Assembly: GCA_003243965.1 (NCBI GenBank)
Contig: QHBO01000011.1
Coordinates: 1-64,000 of the forward strand
Length of the DNA stretch: 64,000 nt
From: Chloroflexota bacterium
Lineage (GTDB): Bacteria > Chloroflexota > Limnocylindria > QHBO01
Direction of reading: 5' to 3'
The translations under genes and the position numbers were made by a program. The notes beneath the pieces are model-generated. The model did no database searches and had not been told where the DNA came from. It was given only the letters and a program-made list of their open reading frames with translations. Shown here piece after piece: positions 44,861 to 52,956 of the stretch (the stretch's first letter is position 1; each line of letters opens with the position of its first letter).

Positions 44861-45370
44861 CTAGCCTTCCTCGATGGAGATGGTCTCGATTCGGTCGCCC
44901 GGGGCGCGGTCGCGAGAGGGATCGCGTTCCTGGATCGAGCGGACCACGTCCATCCCGTCGATCACGCGCCCAAACACGGTGTGGCGGTCATCGAGATGAG
45001 GCGTCGGGCCAAAGGTGATGAAGAACTGGCTGCCGTTCGTCCCGGGTCCGGCATTCGCCATCGAGAGGATCCCAGCAGCATCGTGGCGGCGGCGCGGGCT
45101 GAACTCGTCGGCGAACTGGTACCCCGGTCCGCCGCGCCCGGTGCCGGTCGGATCGCCGCCCTGGGCCATGAAGCCGGGGATCACGCGATGGAAGGTGGTG
45201 CCATCGTAGAAGCTGGCGCGCGCGAGGTTGACGAAGTTCTCGACCGCCAGCGGCGCATCGGCGCCAAAGAGCTCAACCTTGAAGGACCCTTTCGAGGTCT
45301 GGAATCGGGCGGTGTACTGCCGGGAGGTGTCGAGCTGACCGCTCGGCGGCGTGGGGCTGGTCCGGGACAT
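44861..45370 (-). CDS. Cyclophilin-type peptidyl-prolyl cis-trans isomerase
   Basis: A 169-residue cytosolic cyclophilin: [91 protein letters not shown]. Catalytic Arg (FHRVI) and the Gln/Phe site (QGGDP, SQFFI) are present. ATG 45370 with GGAG six bases upstream is preferred to the GTG two codons earlier. A -10-like TACCAT lies at 45398-45403. It is upstream of and probably co-transcribed with the ATP-grasp gene. Confidence 0.94.
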   Translation of the reverse strand: MSRTSPTPPSGQLDTSRQYTARFQTSKGSFKVELFGADAPLAVENFVNLARASFYDGTTFHRVIPGFMAQGGDPTGTGRGGPGYQFADEFSPRRRHDAAGILSMANAGPGTNGSQFFITFGPTPHLDDRHTVFGRVIDGMDVVRSIQERDPSRDRAPGDRIETISIEEG

Positions 45371-45397
45371 CGGCACTCCGTTCGTTTGGGAGGACCG

Positions 45398-45403
45398 ATG
45401 GTA
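45398..45403 (-). promoter_or_regulatory. -10 element of the cyclophilin gene
   Basis: TACCAT on the minus strand is 27 bases before the ATG, leaving a short leader that includes GGAG. Confidence 0.35.
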
Positions 45404-45526
45404 GCGTCACTCGCCATCCGGATTCCCGCCGTGAGCCGTCGAGCGGTTCGCTCGGCATCGGTCAGTGGTCGGTGTCGTCGGCGGACCGATCAGCATGCCG
45501 ACACCGCTCATGAGCCCTAAACCGGT

Positions 45527-45532
45527 TACAAT
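45527..45532 (+). promoter_or_regulatory. -10 element of the EamA gene, leaderless
   Basis: TACAAT lies 6 bases before the ATG at 45539. No -35 box is evident. Confidence 0.55.
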
Positions 45533-45538
45533 CTGGCG

Positions 45539-46528
45539 ATGATTCGCCGGACTGCACCTCCGACGGCGGCCGTCATCTTTGCGCTCGGGACGGTCTACGT
45601 GGTGTGGGGCTCGACCTACCTCGGGATCGCGGTCATGATCCGCTCCCTCCCTCCGCTCCTGGCCGCGGGCGTCCGGTACGTGGTGGCCGGTGGCCTGCTG
45701 CTCGGGTTCCTGTGGCTGCGGGGCCGAGTGCGCGCCAGGCGGCAGGGTGCGACCGCGCGGCTCGAGCCGATTACCCGCCGGCATTGGCGCTCCGCGCTGA
45801 TCATCGGCACCTTGCTGCTGATGGGCGGGAACGGCTTCGTGGTCCTCTCCGAGCAGCGCATCCCCTCCGGCATCGCCGCGATCATGGTGGCCACCATGCC
45901 GATCTGGATCGCCGTCATGGACGGCGTGGTCACCGGTCGCCGGCCGAGCCTGCTCGCGCTGGGCGGCCTGGTGGCCGGCATCGTGGGCGTGGCGATCCTG
46001 ATCGCGCCCGTCAAGGGCATCGCGGGCCTCGATCCGCTGGGCATCGGCCTCGCCGCATTCGCGCCGATGTGCTGGGCGGCCGGCTCCATCTACGCCCGAG
46101 GAGCGGTGATGCCGCGCAGCCACTTCGTCGGCTCCGCGATCGAGATGGTGTGCGGCGGGGCAGTCCTGTTCGGGGCGGGCATGCTGACCGGTGAGCTCGC
46201 CAACGCCAACCCGGCGACCTTTGGCGCCGATTCGCTGGCGGCCCTCGCCTACCTCATCGTGTTCGGCTCGATCCTTGCCTTCAGCGCGTTCGCCTGGCTG
46301 CTCGCCAACGTTCCCACCTCGACGGTCGCCACCTACGCGTATGTCAACCCGATCGTCGCGGTTGCGCTCGGGGCGCTGGTGCTCCGCGAGCCGATCACGC
46401 TGCGCACCCTGATCGCGTCGGCGGTGATCATCGCCGCAGTCGTCGCCATGGTCAGCGGGCGGCCGCGCGGTGCGCAAGACGACGCCCGGCCAGCGGAGTC
46501 GAGGGTGGCGGACGATCGCGCCGCATAG
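45539..46528 (+). CDS. EamA/DMT-family transporter (YedA-like)
   Basis: A 329-residue protein with ten helices in two EamA repeats. VYVVWGSTYLGIAVMIRSLPPLLAAGVRYVVAG opens repeat one and GMLTGELA with AYLIVFGSILAFSAFAWLLANVPTSTVATYAYVNPIVAVALGALVL is the hallmark end of repeat two. These are metabolite or drug exporters at the inner membrane. Its -10 element suggests leaderless expression. The transported compound is unknown. Confidence 0.9.
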   Translation: MIRRTAPPTAAVIFALGTVYVVWGSTYLGIAVMIRSLPPLLAAGVRYVVAGGLLLGFLWLRGRVRARRQGATARLEPITRRHWRSALIIGTLLLMGGNGFVVLSEQRIPSGIAAIMVATMPIWIAVMDGVVTGRRPSLLALGGLVAGIVGVAILIAPVKGIAGLDPLGIGLAAFAPMCWAAGSIYARGAVMPRSHFVGSAIEMVCGGAVLFGAGMLTGELANANPATFGADSLAALAYLIVFGSILAFSAFAWLLANVPTSTVATYAYVNPIVAVALGALVLREPITLRTLIASAVIIAAVVAMVSGRPRGAQDDARPAESRVADDRAA

Positions 46529-46547
46529 GCGCAGCGGGTCCAACTCG

Positions 46548-46576
46548 TTGACGCCGCGGCGGCCGGCTCCTACGCT
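46548..46576 (+). promoter_or_regulatory. Promoter of the RES/Xre toxin-antitoxin operon
   Basis: TTGACG (46548-46553), a 17-base spacer and TACGCT (46571-46576) give a near-consensus promoter. Transcription would start near 46583. Confidence 0.6.
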
Positions 46577-46584
46577 TGGCGCAC

Positions 46585-46609
46585 CAATATCGGTTGCGAA
46601 TATGTTGGC
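46585..46609. promoter_or_regulatory. Candidate autoregulatory operator of the toxin-antitoxin operon
   Basis: The imperfect dyad CCAATAT...AATATGTTGG spans the expected transcription start and is AT-rich against the 70% GC background. Binding by the Xre antitoxin is inferred. Confidence 0.4.
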
Positions 46610-46630
46610 GAACGCAGGAGTGACCCACGG

Positions 46631-46963
46631 ATGCCGGTAACCGTCAGCGCGCGGTTGCGCGCGCTCACCGACGACGTCGGCAGCCAGGCCGCGATCGCGG
46701 AGCTCCTGCACGTCCACCGCTCCAGAGTCTCGCGCTGGCTGAGCGGGGGACAGCCGGACCCACGCAATCGGGCGCGGATCGCCGGCCTCGATTTCGTTCT
46801 CTCGCGGCTGCTCGACGTCTACGAACGTGACGGGGCGATGGAGTGGCTGCGGGGCTTCAACGCCCACCTCGACAATCGGCGCCCGATCGACTTGCTGCGC
46901 GAGGGCCGCGCGCTCGAGGTGGCCGCGGCCATCGAGCAGGCCGCGGCCGGCAGCTATTCCTGA
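46631..46963 (+). CDS. Xre/MbcA/ParS-type antitoxin
   Basis: A 110-residue DNA-binding antitoxin. The helix-turn-helix is GSQAAIAELLHVHRSRVSRWLSG, and the C-terminal toxin-binding region WLRGFNAHLDNRRPIDLLREGRALEVAAAIEQ has the RPIDLL motif of the MbcA/ParS/Xre antitoxin family. It is the first gene of the pair, 16 bases before the RES toxin, and carries GGAG upstream of its ATG. It should neutralise the toxin and repress its own promoter. Confidence 0.85.
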   Translation: MPVTVSARLRALTDDVGSQAAIAELLHVHRSRVSRWLSGGQPDPRNRARIAGLDFVLSRLLDVYERDGAMEWLRGFNAHLDNRRPIDLLREGRALEVAAAIEQAAAGSYS

Positions 46964-46979
46964 GGGCGCGCCATCGGGG

Positions 46980-47564
46980 GTGGAGATCTTCCACACGTTC
47001 CCGCGGCGTCGAGGCGCGGGTGTCCACGATCCCGGCGGCGTCCTCCACGTTCCTCGGGACCGGCAGGGGTTCGGGCGGTTCGACGCTCGCGATCGGTACG
47101 GCGCCTTCTATTTCTCGCTGCTCGCGGTCTCGGCGGTGGCCGAACAGATCCAGGCGTTTCGTGGCCGCGAGCTGACCGACGCGGCCCTCCGCCGCGCGGA
47201 TGGCTCCCGTCTCGCGCTCGCCCGGCTCGAGCTGGCCGACGGGACCCGGCTCGTCAACCTCGACGATCCTGCCCAGCTGCTGGCCCGCGCGATGCGTCCC
47301 AGCCATGTTGCCACCTCGGATCGGACGCGGACCAGGAGGATCGGCGAGCGACTCTTCGACGAGGGGAGTGACGGGCTCCTGTGGTGGTCGGCGCTCGAGG
47401 CGTCCTGGCCGAACGGCGTGGTCTACGCCGAGCGCGCCCTCGATCGCTGCCGGCCAATCGGTGACCCGGAGGTCCTGACCCTCGACCACCTGACCGTGAT
47501 CGAGGCGGCCGCGGCCCTCGGTATCGGTATCGGTGGTGGCATGGACGCGACCATCGGTCGGTAG
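46980..47564 (+). CDS. RES-domain toxin (NAD+ phosphorylase family)
   Basis: A 194-residue protein starting at GTG (MEIFHTFPRRRG). RES features are the Arg-Tyr stretch FGRFDARDRYGAFYFSLLAVSAVAEQI with the conserved Glu, and LLWWSALEASWPNGVVYAERAL with the Ser region. Family members such as MbcT and Xre-RES toxins destroy NAD+. The short gap from the antitoxin gene and the typical gene order support a type II toxin-antitoxin module. The C terminus ends in an Ala/Gly-rich region without known function. Confidence 0.82.
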   Translation: MEIFHTFPRRRGAGVHDPGGVLHVPRDRQGFGRFDARDRYGAFYFSLLAVSAVAEQIQAFRGRELTDAALRRADGSRLALARLELADGTRLVNLDDPAQLLARAMRPSHVATSDRTRTRRIGERLFDEGSDGLLWWSALEASWPNGVVYAERALDRCRPIGDPEVLTLDHLTVIEAAAALGIGIGGGMDATIGR

Positions 47565-47592
47565 CGGCGCGGCAGACTATCATCAGCGGCCC

Positions 47593-47922
47593 ATGGCTTC
47601 TGAGCGCCCCGCCTCGCCTCTCGGCTTCGGGTCCGGCACGTCCGTCGACCACCACGATGGTGTCCGATGGGTCGACTACACGAACATCAGCTGGAACCCG
47701 GTCTTCTGCAAGCGCTGCGACATCTGCGTCGAGATCTGCCCCAAGAACACCCTCGTCCTGCGCAACGACGCGATCATCGAGGAGCAGGACTGCATCCTGT
47801 GTGGCCTGTGCGAGCGGTACTGCCCCGACCTGGCGATCGAGATGCTCCCCGCCGCGGTTGCCGCGCACGAAGTCCGCACCGCCGCCGGAAAGGACACGGC
47901 GGCGGCCGACGAGCCGCGCTAG
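47593..47922 (+). CDS. korD: 2-oxoacid:acceptor oxidoreductase delta subunit (2[4Fe-4S] ferredoxin)
   Basis: A 109-residue ferredoxin subunit. Two clusters are set by CKRCDICVEICP and CILCGLCERYCP. The N-terminal extension WVDYTNISWNPVFC resembles KorD proteins. The ATG (MASERPASP) is preceded by TATCAT at nine bases, so the mRNA may be leaderless. It heads a four-gene operon, korDABC, and would pass electrons from the KorB thiamine site to soluble ferredoxin. Confidence 0.88.
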   Translation: MASERPASPLGFGSGTSVDHHDGVRWVDYTNISWNPVFCKRCDICVEICPKNTLVLRNDAIIEEQDCILCGLCERYCPDLAIEMLPAAVAAHEVRTAAGKDTAAADEPR

Positions 47923-47929
47923 CTCACCG

Positions 47930-49066
47930 ATGCGCAAGCTGACGCAGGGCAACGAGGCGGTCTTTCGCGGGGCGGTGGCTGCCGGCGCACGCTACTACGC
48001 GGGATACCCGATCAGCCCGTCGACCGAGATCCTCAACGTTGCGTCCGGCTACGCGGCCGAGCATCCCGAATTCGGCTTCCTTCAGGCCGAGGACGAGATC
48101 GCGAGCGCCAACGCGATCATCGGCGCCAGCCTGGCGGGAGCGAAGTCCTTCACGGCCACTTCCGGTCCGGGGTTCACCCTCATGCAGGAAGCGATCGGCT
48201 ATGCCCAGAAGGTCGGCGTGCCGTGCGTGATCGTGAACGTCCAGCGGGTCGGCCCGGCGACGGGGATGCCGACCATGCCCGGGCAGGGCGACGTCATGCA
48301 GGTCAGGTTCGGCTCGACCGGCGACTACACCCCGCTCGCGTTCTACCCGAACGGCGTCGCAGAGGCCTTCCGGGTGACGGTCGACGCCTTCAATGCCGCG
48401 GAGGAATCCCTGTCGCCGGTGGTGATCCTGTCCGACACCTTCGTCGCGCACCTCAACGAGGTGGTGGACCTCGACGACATCGGGGCCGGAATCGATGTCG
48501 TCCCGCGCAGCATGCCGGCCCTGGCCCAGCACGCGGCGGGCAGCCCGCGCTTCTTCGCCGGGGTGTTGATGTATGAGCAGGGGCCGAACGCGGGTGAGCC
48601 CGCGACGGCCGATGCCGATGAGTATCTGCGGCAGTTCTACGCCGCCAAGCGGCGCCACCTGGATGTCGCGTCCCGTTACGCGCGGTTCGAGCACGGCTGG
48701 AACGTCGACGCCGAGACGCTGGTGATCTGCTACGGCATCGTCTCGCGCGTCGCGGCGCCCCTGGCTCCCGACTTCGCGCTGTTCAGACCAATCCGCATCC
48801 ACCCAATCCTCGCCGACGAGCTGCGCGAGATCGCTCCGCGCTACCGCGAGGTGGTGTGCATCGAGGCCAACGACGGGCAGTACGCGGATCTGGCGGAGCT
48901 GGCCATCCATCGCGAGGTCAAGCGCGTCCCGCTGCTCGGCGGCCGCATCTCGCTGGAAGCGGTGCGCGACGGCCTCACCCGAGTGTTGGGCGGCGGACCC
49001 TCGGAGCCGCCGGTCCCGCCTCCCCCGACCGAGCGCGTGGCGCCGTCACCGCTGGGAATCGGCTGA
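47930..49066 (+). CDS. korA: 2-oxoacid:acceptor oxidoreductase alpha subunit
   Basis: A 378-residue subunit: LTQGNEAVFRGAVAAGARYYAGYPISPSTEIL at the start, FLQAEDEIASANAIIGASLAGAKSFTATSGPGFTLMQE (thiamine-pyrimidine-domain hallmark) and MPTMPGQGDVMQVRFGS. It lacks a fused gamma domain, which is a separate gene here. ATG 47930 lies 7 bases after korD. With KorB it oxidises 2-oxoglutarate or a related 2-oxoacid with CoA and ferredoxin; the exact acid is inferred. Confidence 0.92.
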   Translation: MRKLTQGNEAVFRGAVAAGARYYAGYPISPSTEILNVASGYAAEHPEFGFLQAEDEIASANAIIGASLAGAKSFTATSGPGFTLMQEAIGYAQKVGVPCVIVNVQRVGPATGMPTMPGQGDVMQVRFGSTGDYTPLAFYPNGVAEAFRVTVDAFNAAEESLSPVVILSDTFVAHLNEVVDLDDIGAGIDVVPRSMPALAQHAAGSPRFFAGVLMYEQGPNAGEPATADADEYLRQFYAAKRRHLDVASRYARFEHGWNVDAETLVICYGIVSRVAAPLAPDFALFRPIRIHPILADELREIAPRYREVVCIEANDGQYADLAELAIHREVKRVPLLGGRISLEAVRDGLTRVLGGGPSEPPVPPPPTERVAPSPLGIG

Positions 49067-50460
49067 TGCCCGAAGCACCGATTGCGGAGCTCAGCTTCAA
49101 GCAGCACCTCAAGCTCGAGCTGTTCCCGACCATCTGGTGCCCGGGGTGCGGGATCGGCACGATCATGATGCAGCTCGCCATGGTCCTCGAGGAGATGGGC
49201 CTCGACGAGCGGAACACGGTGATCGTGACCGGCATCGGCTGCACCGGCCGGATGGGGAGCTATCTGAGGCACGAGAGCGTGTACACCCTGCATGGCCGCA
49301 CACTGCCGGTCGCCGAGGCGATCAAGACCGTCCGCCCCGAGCTGAAGGTGATCATCGTGGCCGGCGACGGCGACACCGCGAGCATCGGCGGCAACCACCT
49401 GCTGCATGCCATCCGGCGCAACGCACCGGTCACGGTGCTGTGCAACAACAACGAGATCTACGGGCTGACCGGGGGCCAGACCGGTCCCACTACCCCGACC
49501 GGCACCAAGACCCTGTCGAGCCCGGGTGGCAACCCGAACACGCCCATCAACCTTCAGGCCATCGTGCGCAGCTCTGCCCACGCGGTGTACGCCAAGACCA
49601 CGGTCTACCACCAGCTCCACATGCGCAACGTGATCCGGGAGGCGATCCAGCACGAAGGCTTCAGCCTGGTCGACATCACCAGTCAGTGCATCGAGAACAA
49701 CGGTCGGCGCATCGGGTTCGCCAGCGCGAACGAGATGCTCGGCTTCTACCGCAAGACCTACAAGCGTGCGCCCAGAGATGCGGACCACCTGAACCCGTTC
49801 GAGATCGGGATCCTCTACCCGCAGACCGATGACACCGCCTCCAACGGGAACGGGGCAACATCCGTACCGGCGGCGCTCCCGGCGCAGCCGAAGGCACACA
49901 TCGCTTCAGCCTCCGATTCGCCCGGCGCGGGCGGCGCGACGGCCAGGGTGCCGGTGGCCGACGACGAGAAGGCGCGACGTCGTGCGGAGTCACAGCGGCG
50001 GCTGGCGCTCATGAGCCAGCTGAGCTCCGAGATGAAGATGCGTGTGGCGCGCGGTGAGCTGCAGCTGGCCGACGCGTTGCGCGGCGCCGGGTTGGAGGTG
50101 CCGCCCGAGGTTGCCGCCACCGCCCGAACGGGGGCCAGCGCGCCCGAGGGTGCCCCGCAGCCGGCGAGCCGCCTCGAGGTGAGTGCCACCGGAGAAGACC
50201 CGCGCACCGAGACCCGCCGCACCGAACTGGACGCGCAACGCGGGGAGCAGGCGGCGGAATCTGCCGGCCCGCCGGCGGATGCGCGGCCTGCCGCGATGCC
50301 CGCTGACCCCAAGCAGGGGCGCCGCGAGGAGGCACTTCGGCGAGCGGCGCTGATGGCGCGGCTGCCGCCCGACGTCAAGCTCCGCGTCGCGCGGGGCGAG
50401 CTGGATCTCTCCGATGCGCTGCGCGAGGCGGGGATCGACCCCGGCCAGATCGGCCAGTGA
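49066..50460 (+). CDS. korB: 2-oxoacid:acceptor oxidoreductase beta subunit with duplicated C-terminal module
   Basis: A 464-residue protein; the usual beta subunit is about 270-300. The core has WCPGCGIGTIMMQL and the ThDP site GDGDTASIGGNHLLHA to CNNNEIYGLTGGQ. After FEIGILYPQTDD (about residue 260) there is an Ala/Pro/Asp-rich linker and two copies of a 35-residue unit: LALMSQLSSEMKMRVARGEL (about 304-349) and AALMARLPPDVKLRVARGEL (about 420-464), each ending in DALR-AG. The extension is in frame with unchanged codon bias. The start overlaps the korA stop (TGATG). Confidence 0.9.
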   Translation: MPEAPIAELSFKQHLKLELFPTIWCPGCGIGTIMMQLAMVLEEMGLDERNTVIVTGIGCTGRMGSYLRHESVYTLHGRTLPVAEAIKTVRPELKVIIVAGDGDTASIGGNHLLHAIRRNAPVTVLCNNNEIYGLTGGQTGPTTPTGTKTLSSPGGNPNTPINLQAIVRSSAHAVYAKTTVYHQLHMRNVIREAIQHEGFSLVDITSQCIENNGRRIGFASANEMLGFYRKTYKRAPRDADHLNPFEIGILYPQTDDTASNGNGATSVPAALPAQPKAHIASASDSPGAGGATARVPVADDEKARRRAESQRRLALMSQLSSEMKMRVARGELQLADALRGAGLEVPPEVAATARTGASAPEGAPQPASRLEVSATGEDPRTETRRTELDAQRGEQAAESAGPPADARPAAMPADPKQGRREEALRRAALMARLPPDVKLRVARGELDLSDALREAGIDPGQIGQ

Positions 50461-51020
50461 CGACGCGCATCGCTCTCGACGGAGTCGGGGGTCAGGGGGT
50501 GCGGGTGATCGCCGGGGTGCTCGGCGCGCTCCTGGCGCGGATGGGCAAGGAGGTGACGGTGCTGTTCGACTACGACAGCAGCGTCCGCGGCTCCATGTCG
50601 GATGCGTTCGTCATCTTCGACGACCGGCCGATCGCCAACCCGGTGGTCGAAGAGGCGGACATCATGCTGAAGCTCGCCGACAAGGGGCACCTGCGGATCA
50701 CCGGCCGGAAGGTGATCACCGACCTGGGCCTCGGTCGGCCGGGCGACGAGCAGATTCCGTTCGCCTCGCTCGGCAGTGAGCACTTTGGGAAGGAGCTGTT
50801 CGGCAACATGATCGCGCTCGGCCGGCTCCTGCGCCTGGCGAGCATCGACTTCAATGAGGCCGCGATCCGCGCCTCTCTGCCGCAACGCTTCGCCGATGAG
50901 AACGTCGCCGCCATTCGATTCGGGTACGAGCTGACGTCCGAGGAGATCGGCCGCTTGGCGCGGGCGGCGCCGCCATCGCGCTTCCAGATGAATGCGGCGG
51001 CGACTTCCCCATCGCGGTGA
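50457..51020 (+). CDS. korC: 2-oxoacid:acceptor oxidoreductase gamma subunit
   Basis: A 187-residue gamma subunit: RIALDGVGGQGVRVIAGVLGALLARMGKEVTVLFDYDSSVRGS is the family signature, followed by ADIMLKLADKGHLRITGRKVITD. The GTG overlaps the korB stop (GTGA). It completes the korDABC operon. A long C-terminal tail (RLARAAPPSRFQMNAAATSPSR) is hydrophilic. Its stop overlaps the flippase-like start, extending the operon. Confidence 0.9.
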   Translation: MTTRIALDGVGGQGVRVIAGVLGALLARMGKEVTVLFDYDSSVRGSMSDAFVIFDDRPIANPVVEEADIMLKLADKGHLRITGRKVITDLGLGRPGDEQIPFASLGSEHFGKELFGNMIALGRLLRLASIDFNEAAIRASLPQRFADENVAAIRFGYELTSEEIGRLARAAPPSRFQMNAAATSPSR

Positions 51021-52021
51021 GGTCAAGGGGTCTCCTCGTCGTCGCGGGTCTGCTGATCAGTGGCCTGGCTGCGGCCTTCGTGCTCGCGCGGTTCGACATC
51101 CGGGGCGCGCGAGACACCCTCGCCGGTGCGCAGCTGCCCCCGATTGGACTGGCGCTCATGCTGCTTGCCGGCGGGCTGGCGCTGCGGTCGGTGCGATGGA
51201 GCATCCTGCTCGGCAGCCAACCGGGCGAGCGGCCTACCGCTGGCCGCGTGGCGCCGGTGATGCTGGTCGGGTATCTGGGCAACACGCTCCTCCCCGCACG
51301 GCTCGGGGAGCTCCTCCGGGCGTGGCTCATCACCCGGCGCTGCCCGGTGTCCCTGGCGCAGGCCGTGAGCTCGGTCGTCGTCGAGCGCGTGGTCGACACC
51401 ACGGTCCTGGCCCTGCTCGCGTCCATCGCGGCGATCGGCCTGCGGGCGCCGGCCTGGATAGTCCAGCTCAGTGTCGTGGTGGCGATGGTGGCCGGCGCCG
51501 TCCTGGGGCTGCTGGGAGCTGGGGCGGTGGGTGCCGCGGTCCGTGCCCTGCGGCGCGCCGCGGGGCCTGCCCCGCGTCTCAGCGCGGCCCTGCTCCGCCT
51601 CTCGATCGCAGTCGAGCCGATCGACGGCTATGGTCCCCTTCGGATGGCGGCCGCCGCGGGGCTCAGCGCGCTGGCCTGGTGCATGGACAGCGCGGTCGTG
51701 TGGCTGACCGCGGTGGCCCTCAGCATCGGGATCTCACCGGGCGTGGCGCTCCTGATCACCGCGGTGACGGTGCTCGGCACGGCCGTGCCGGCGGCGCCCG
51801 GTTACCTCGGCACCTTCGAGCTCGCGCTGGCGGCGACCGCCGGCGCATTCGGCGTTCCGCCGGCCCAGGGCCTGGCCCTTGGTCTCCTGGCTCATGCCGT
51901 CAGCCTGATTCCGATCACGCTCGCGGGTGTCGTCTCGGCAGTCGTGCTCGGCGTGCGACCGCGAGATGTGGGGGAGGCTCAGGGGCTGCGGGCCGGAGAT
52001 CACGAGGTCCGCGAGGCGTGA
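51017..52021 (+). CDS. Lysylphosphatidylglycerol synthase TM-region/UPF0104-like membrane protein
   Basis: A 334-residue polytopic protein of the LPG-synthase transmembrane (flippase-like) family, with about eight helices. Family marks: GYLGNTLLPARLGELLRAWLI, VVERVVDTTVLALLASI and VPAAPGYLGTFELALAATAGAFGVPPAQ. It lacks the aminoacyltransferase domain. GTG 51017 overlaps the korC stop as GTGA, so it is transcribed with korDABC but belongs by function to the glycan genes that follow. It may move lipid-linked intermediates across the membrane. Confidence 0.82.
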   Translation: MRSRGLLVVAGLLISGLAAAFVLARFDIRGARDTLAGAQLPPIGLALMLLAGGLALRSVRWSILLGSQPGERPTAGRVAPVMLVGYLGNTLLPARLGELLRAWLITRRCPVSLAQAVSSVVVERVVDTTVLALLASIAAIGLRAPAWIVQLSVVVAMVAGAVLGLLGAGAVGAAVRALRRAAGPAPRLSAALLRLSIAVEPIDGYGPLRMAAAAGLSALAWCMDSAVVWLTAVALSIGISPGVALLITAVTVLGTAVPAAPGYLGTFELALAATAGAFGVPPAQGLALGLLAHAVSLIPITLAGVVSAVVLGVRPRDVGEAQGLRAGDHEVREA

Positions 52022-52062
52022 GCCTGTCCGAGCGCCGCGTGCGCGGGACACGCAGCCTGCGC

Positions 52063-52068
52063 TAGGCT
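52063..52068 (+). promoter_or_regulatory. -10 element of the GT2 gene, leaderless
   Basis: TAGGCT lies 6 bases before the GTG at 52075. Confidence 0.45.
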
Positions 52069-52074
52069 TGACCG

Positions 52075-52956
52075 GTGGTTGACCAGCGCGTGAAGGACAC
52101 CCCGCTCTCGATCCAGGACCGCGACGCCGCGACCCCAGGGGCGCCGGTCGATGGGCCGGACGCGCCGGGCACGGCCGGGGCCATCGGCGCGCCGCGGATC
52201 GGGATCTTCATCGTGGCGTACAACGCGGAGTCGACGCTGGTCGAGGTCATCGAGCGGATTCCGGACGACGTCGTGGCACGCGTGGAGGAGATCTACGTCT
52301 TCGACGACTTCAGCACGGACCGAACCTACGAGATCGGGCTGCGGCATCGGCAGGGGGCGGCCGCCGCGAAGCTGGTGATGCATCGCAACGAGCGAAACCT
52401 GATGTACGGCGGCAACCAGAAGGCCGGCTATCGGTACGCGCTCGAGCGTGGGTTCGACTTCGTGATCCTGCTGCACGGTGACGGCCAGTACGCGCCCGAG
52501 GTGATGGATCGCCTGCTCGCTCCGCTGGAGCGCGGAGAGGCGGACATGGTCATGGGATCGCGGATGATGGAGCCCGGCGCGCTCCAGGGCCACATGCCGC
52601 TCTACAAGTACGTCGGGAACAAGATCCTGACCTTCACCCAGAACCTGCTGCTGCGCCAGCGGCTCTCCGAGTACCACTCGGGCTATCGTGCCTATTCGTG
52701 TCGGGCGCTGCGCGAGATCGACCTCGAGCGGCTCACCGACAACTGGCATTTCGACACGCAGATCATCCTGGAGTTCATCGCCCGGGGATTCCGCATCCGG
52801 GAGGTCCCGATCCCCACCTACTACGGGGATGAGATCTGCCGGGTGAACGGCATCGCCTATGCCTTCAACTGCCTGATGGCAACCGCGAGGTTCGCGGCGG
52901 TTCGTCGCGTCGGATCACGACATGAACTACCCGCTGCACCGCGATCGTCGGAGTAG
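52075..52956 (+). CDS. Family 2 glycosyltransferase (polyprenyl-phosphate sugar transferase-like)
   Basis: A 293-residue GT-A enzyme. IGIFIVAYNAESTLVEVIERIP opens the Rossmann fold, VFDDFSTDRTYEI is the nucleotide-sugar site, and LLHGDGQYAPEVMDRLLAP with MVMGSRMMEPG is the DxD-type catalytic region. LTDNWHFDTQIILEFIARGFRIREVPIPTYYGDE is typical of DPM-like enzymes. No C-terminal membrane anchor is present. It begins at GTG 52075 and its last 35 bases overlap the methyltransferase gene. Confidence 0.9.
   Translation: MVDQRVKDTPLSIQDRDAATPGAPVDGPDAPGTAGAIGAPRIGIFIVAYNAESTLVEVIERIPDDVVARVEEIYVFDDFSTDRTYEIGLRHRQGAAAAKLVMHRNERNLMYGGNQKAGYRYALERGFDFVILLHGDGQYAPEVMDRLLAPLERGEADMVMGSRMMEPGALQGHMPLYKYVGNKILTFTQNLLLRQRLSEYHSGYRAYSCRALREIDLERLTDNWHFDTQIILEFIARGFRIREVPIPTYYGDEICRVNGIAYAFNCLMATARFAAVRRVGSRHELPAAPRSSE

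Noticed and set aside
49066-50460. KorB tail as a separate fused or frameshifted gene
   Set aside because: The tail is in frame with constant codon bias and has no own start or ribosome site.
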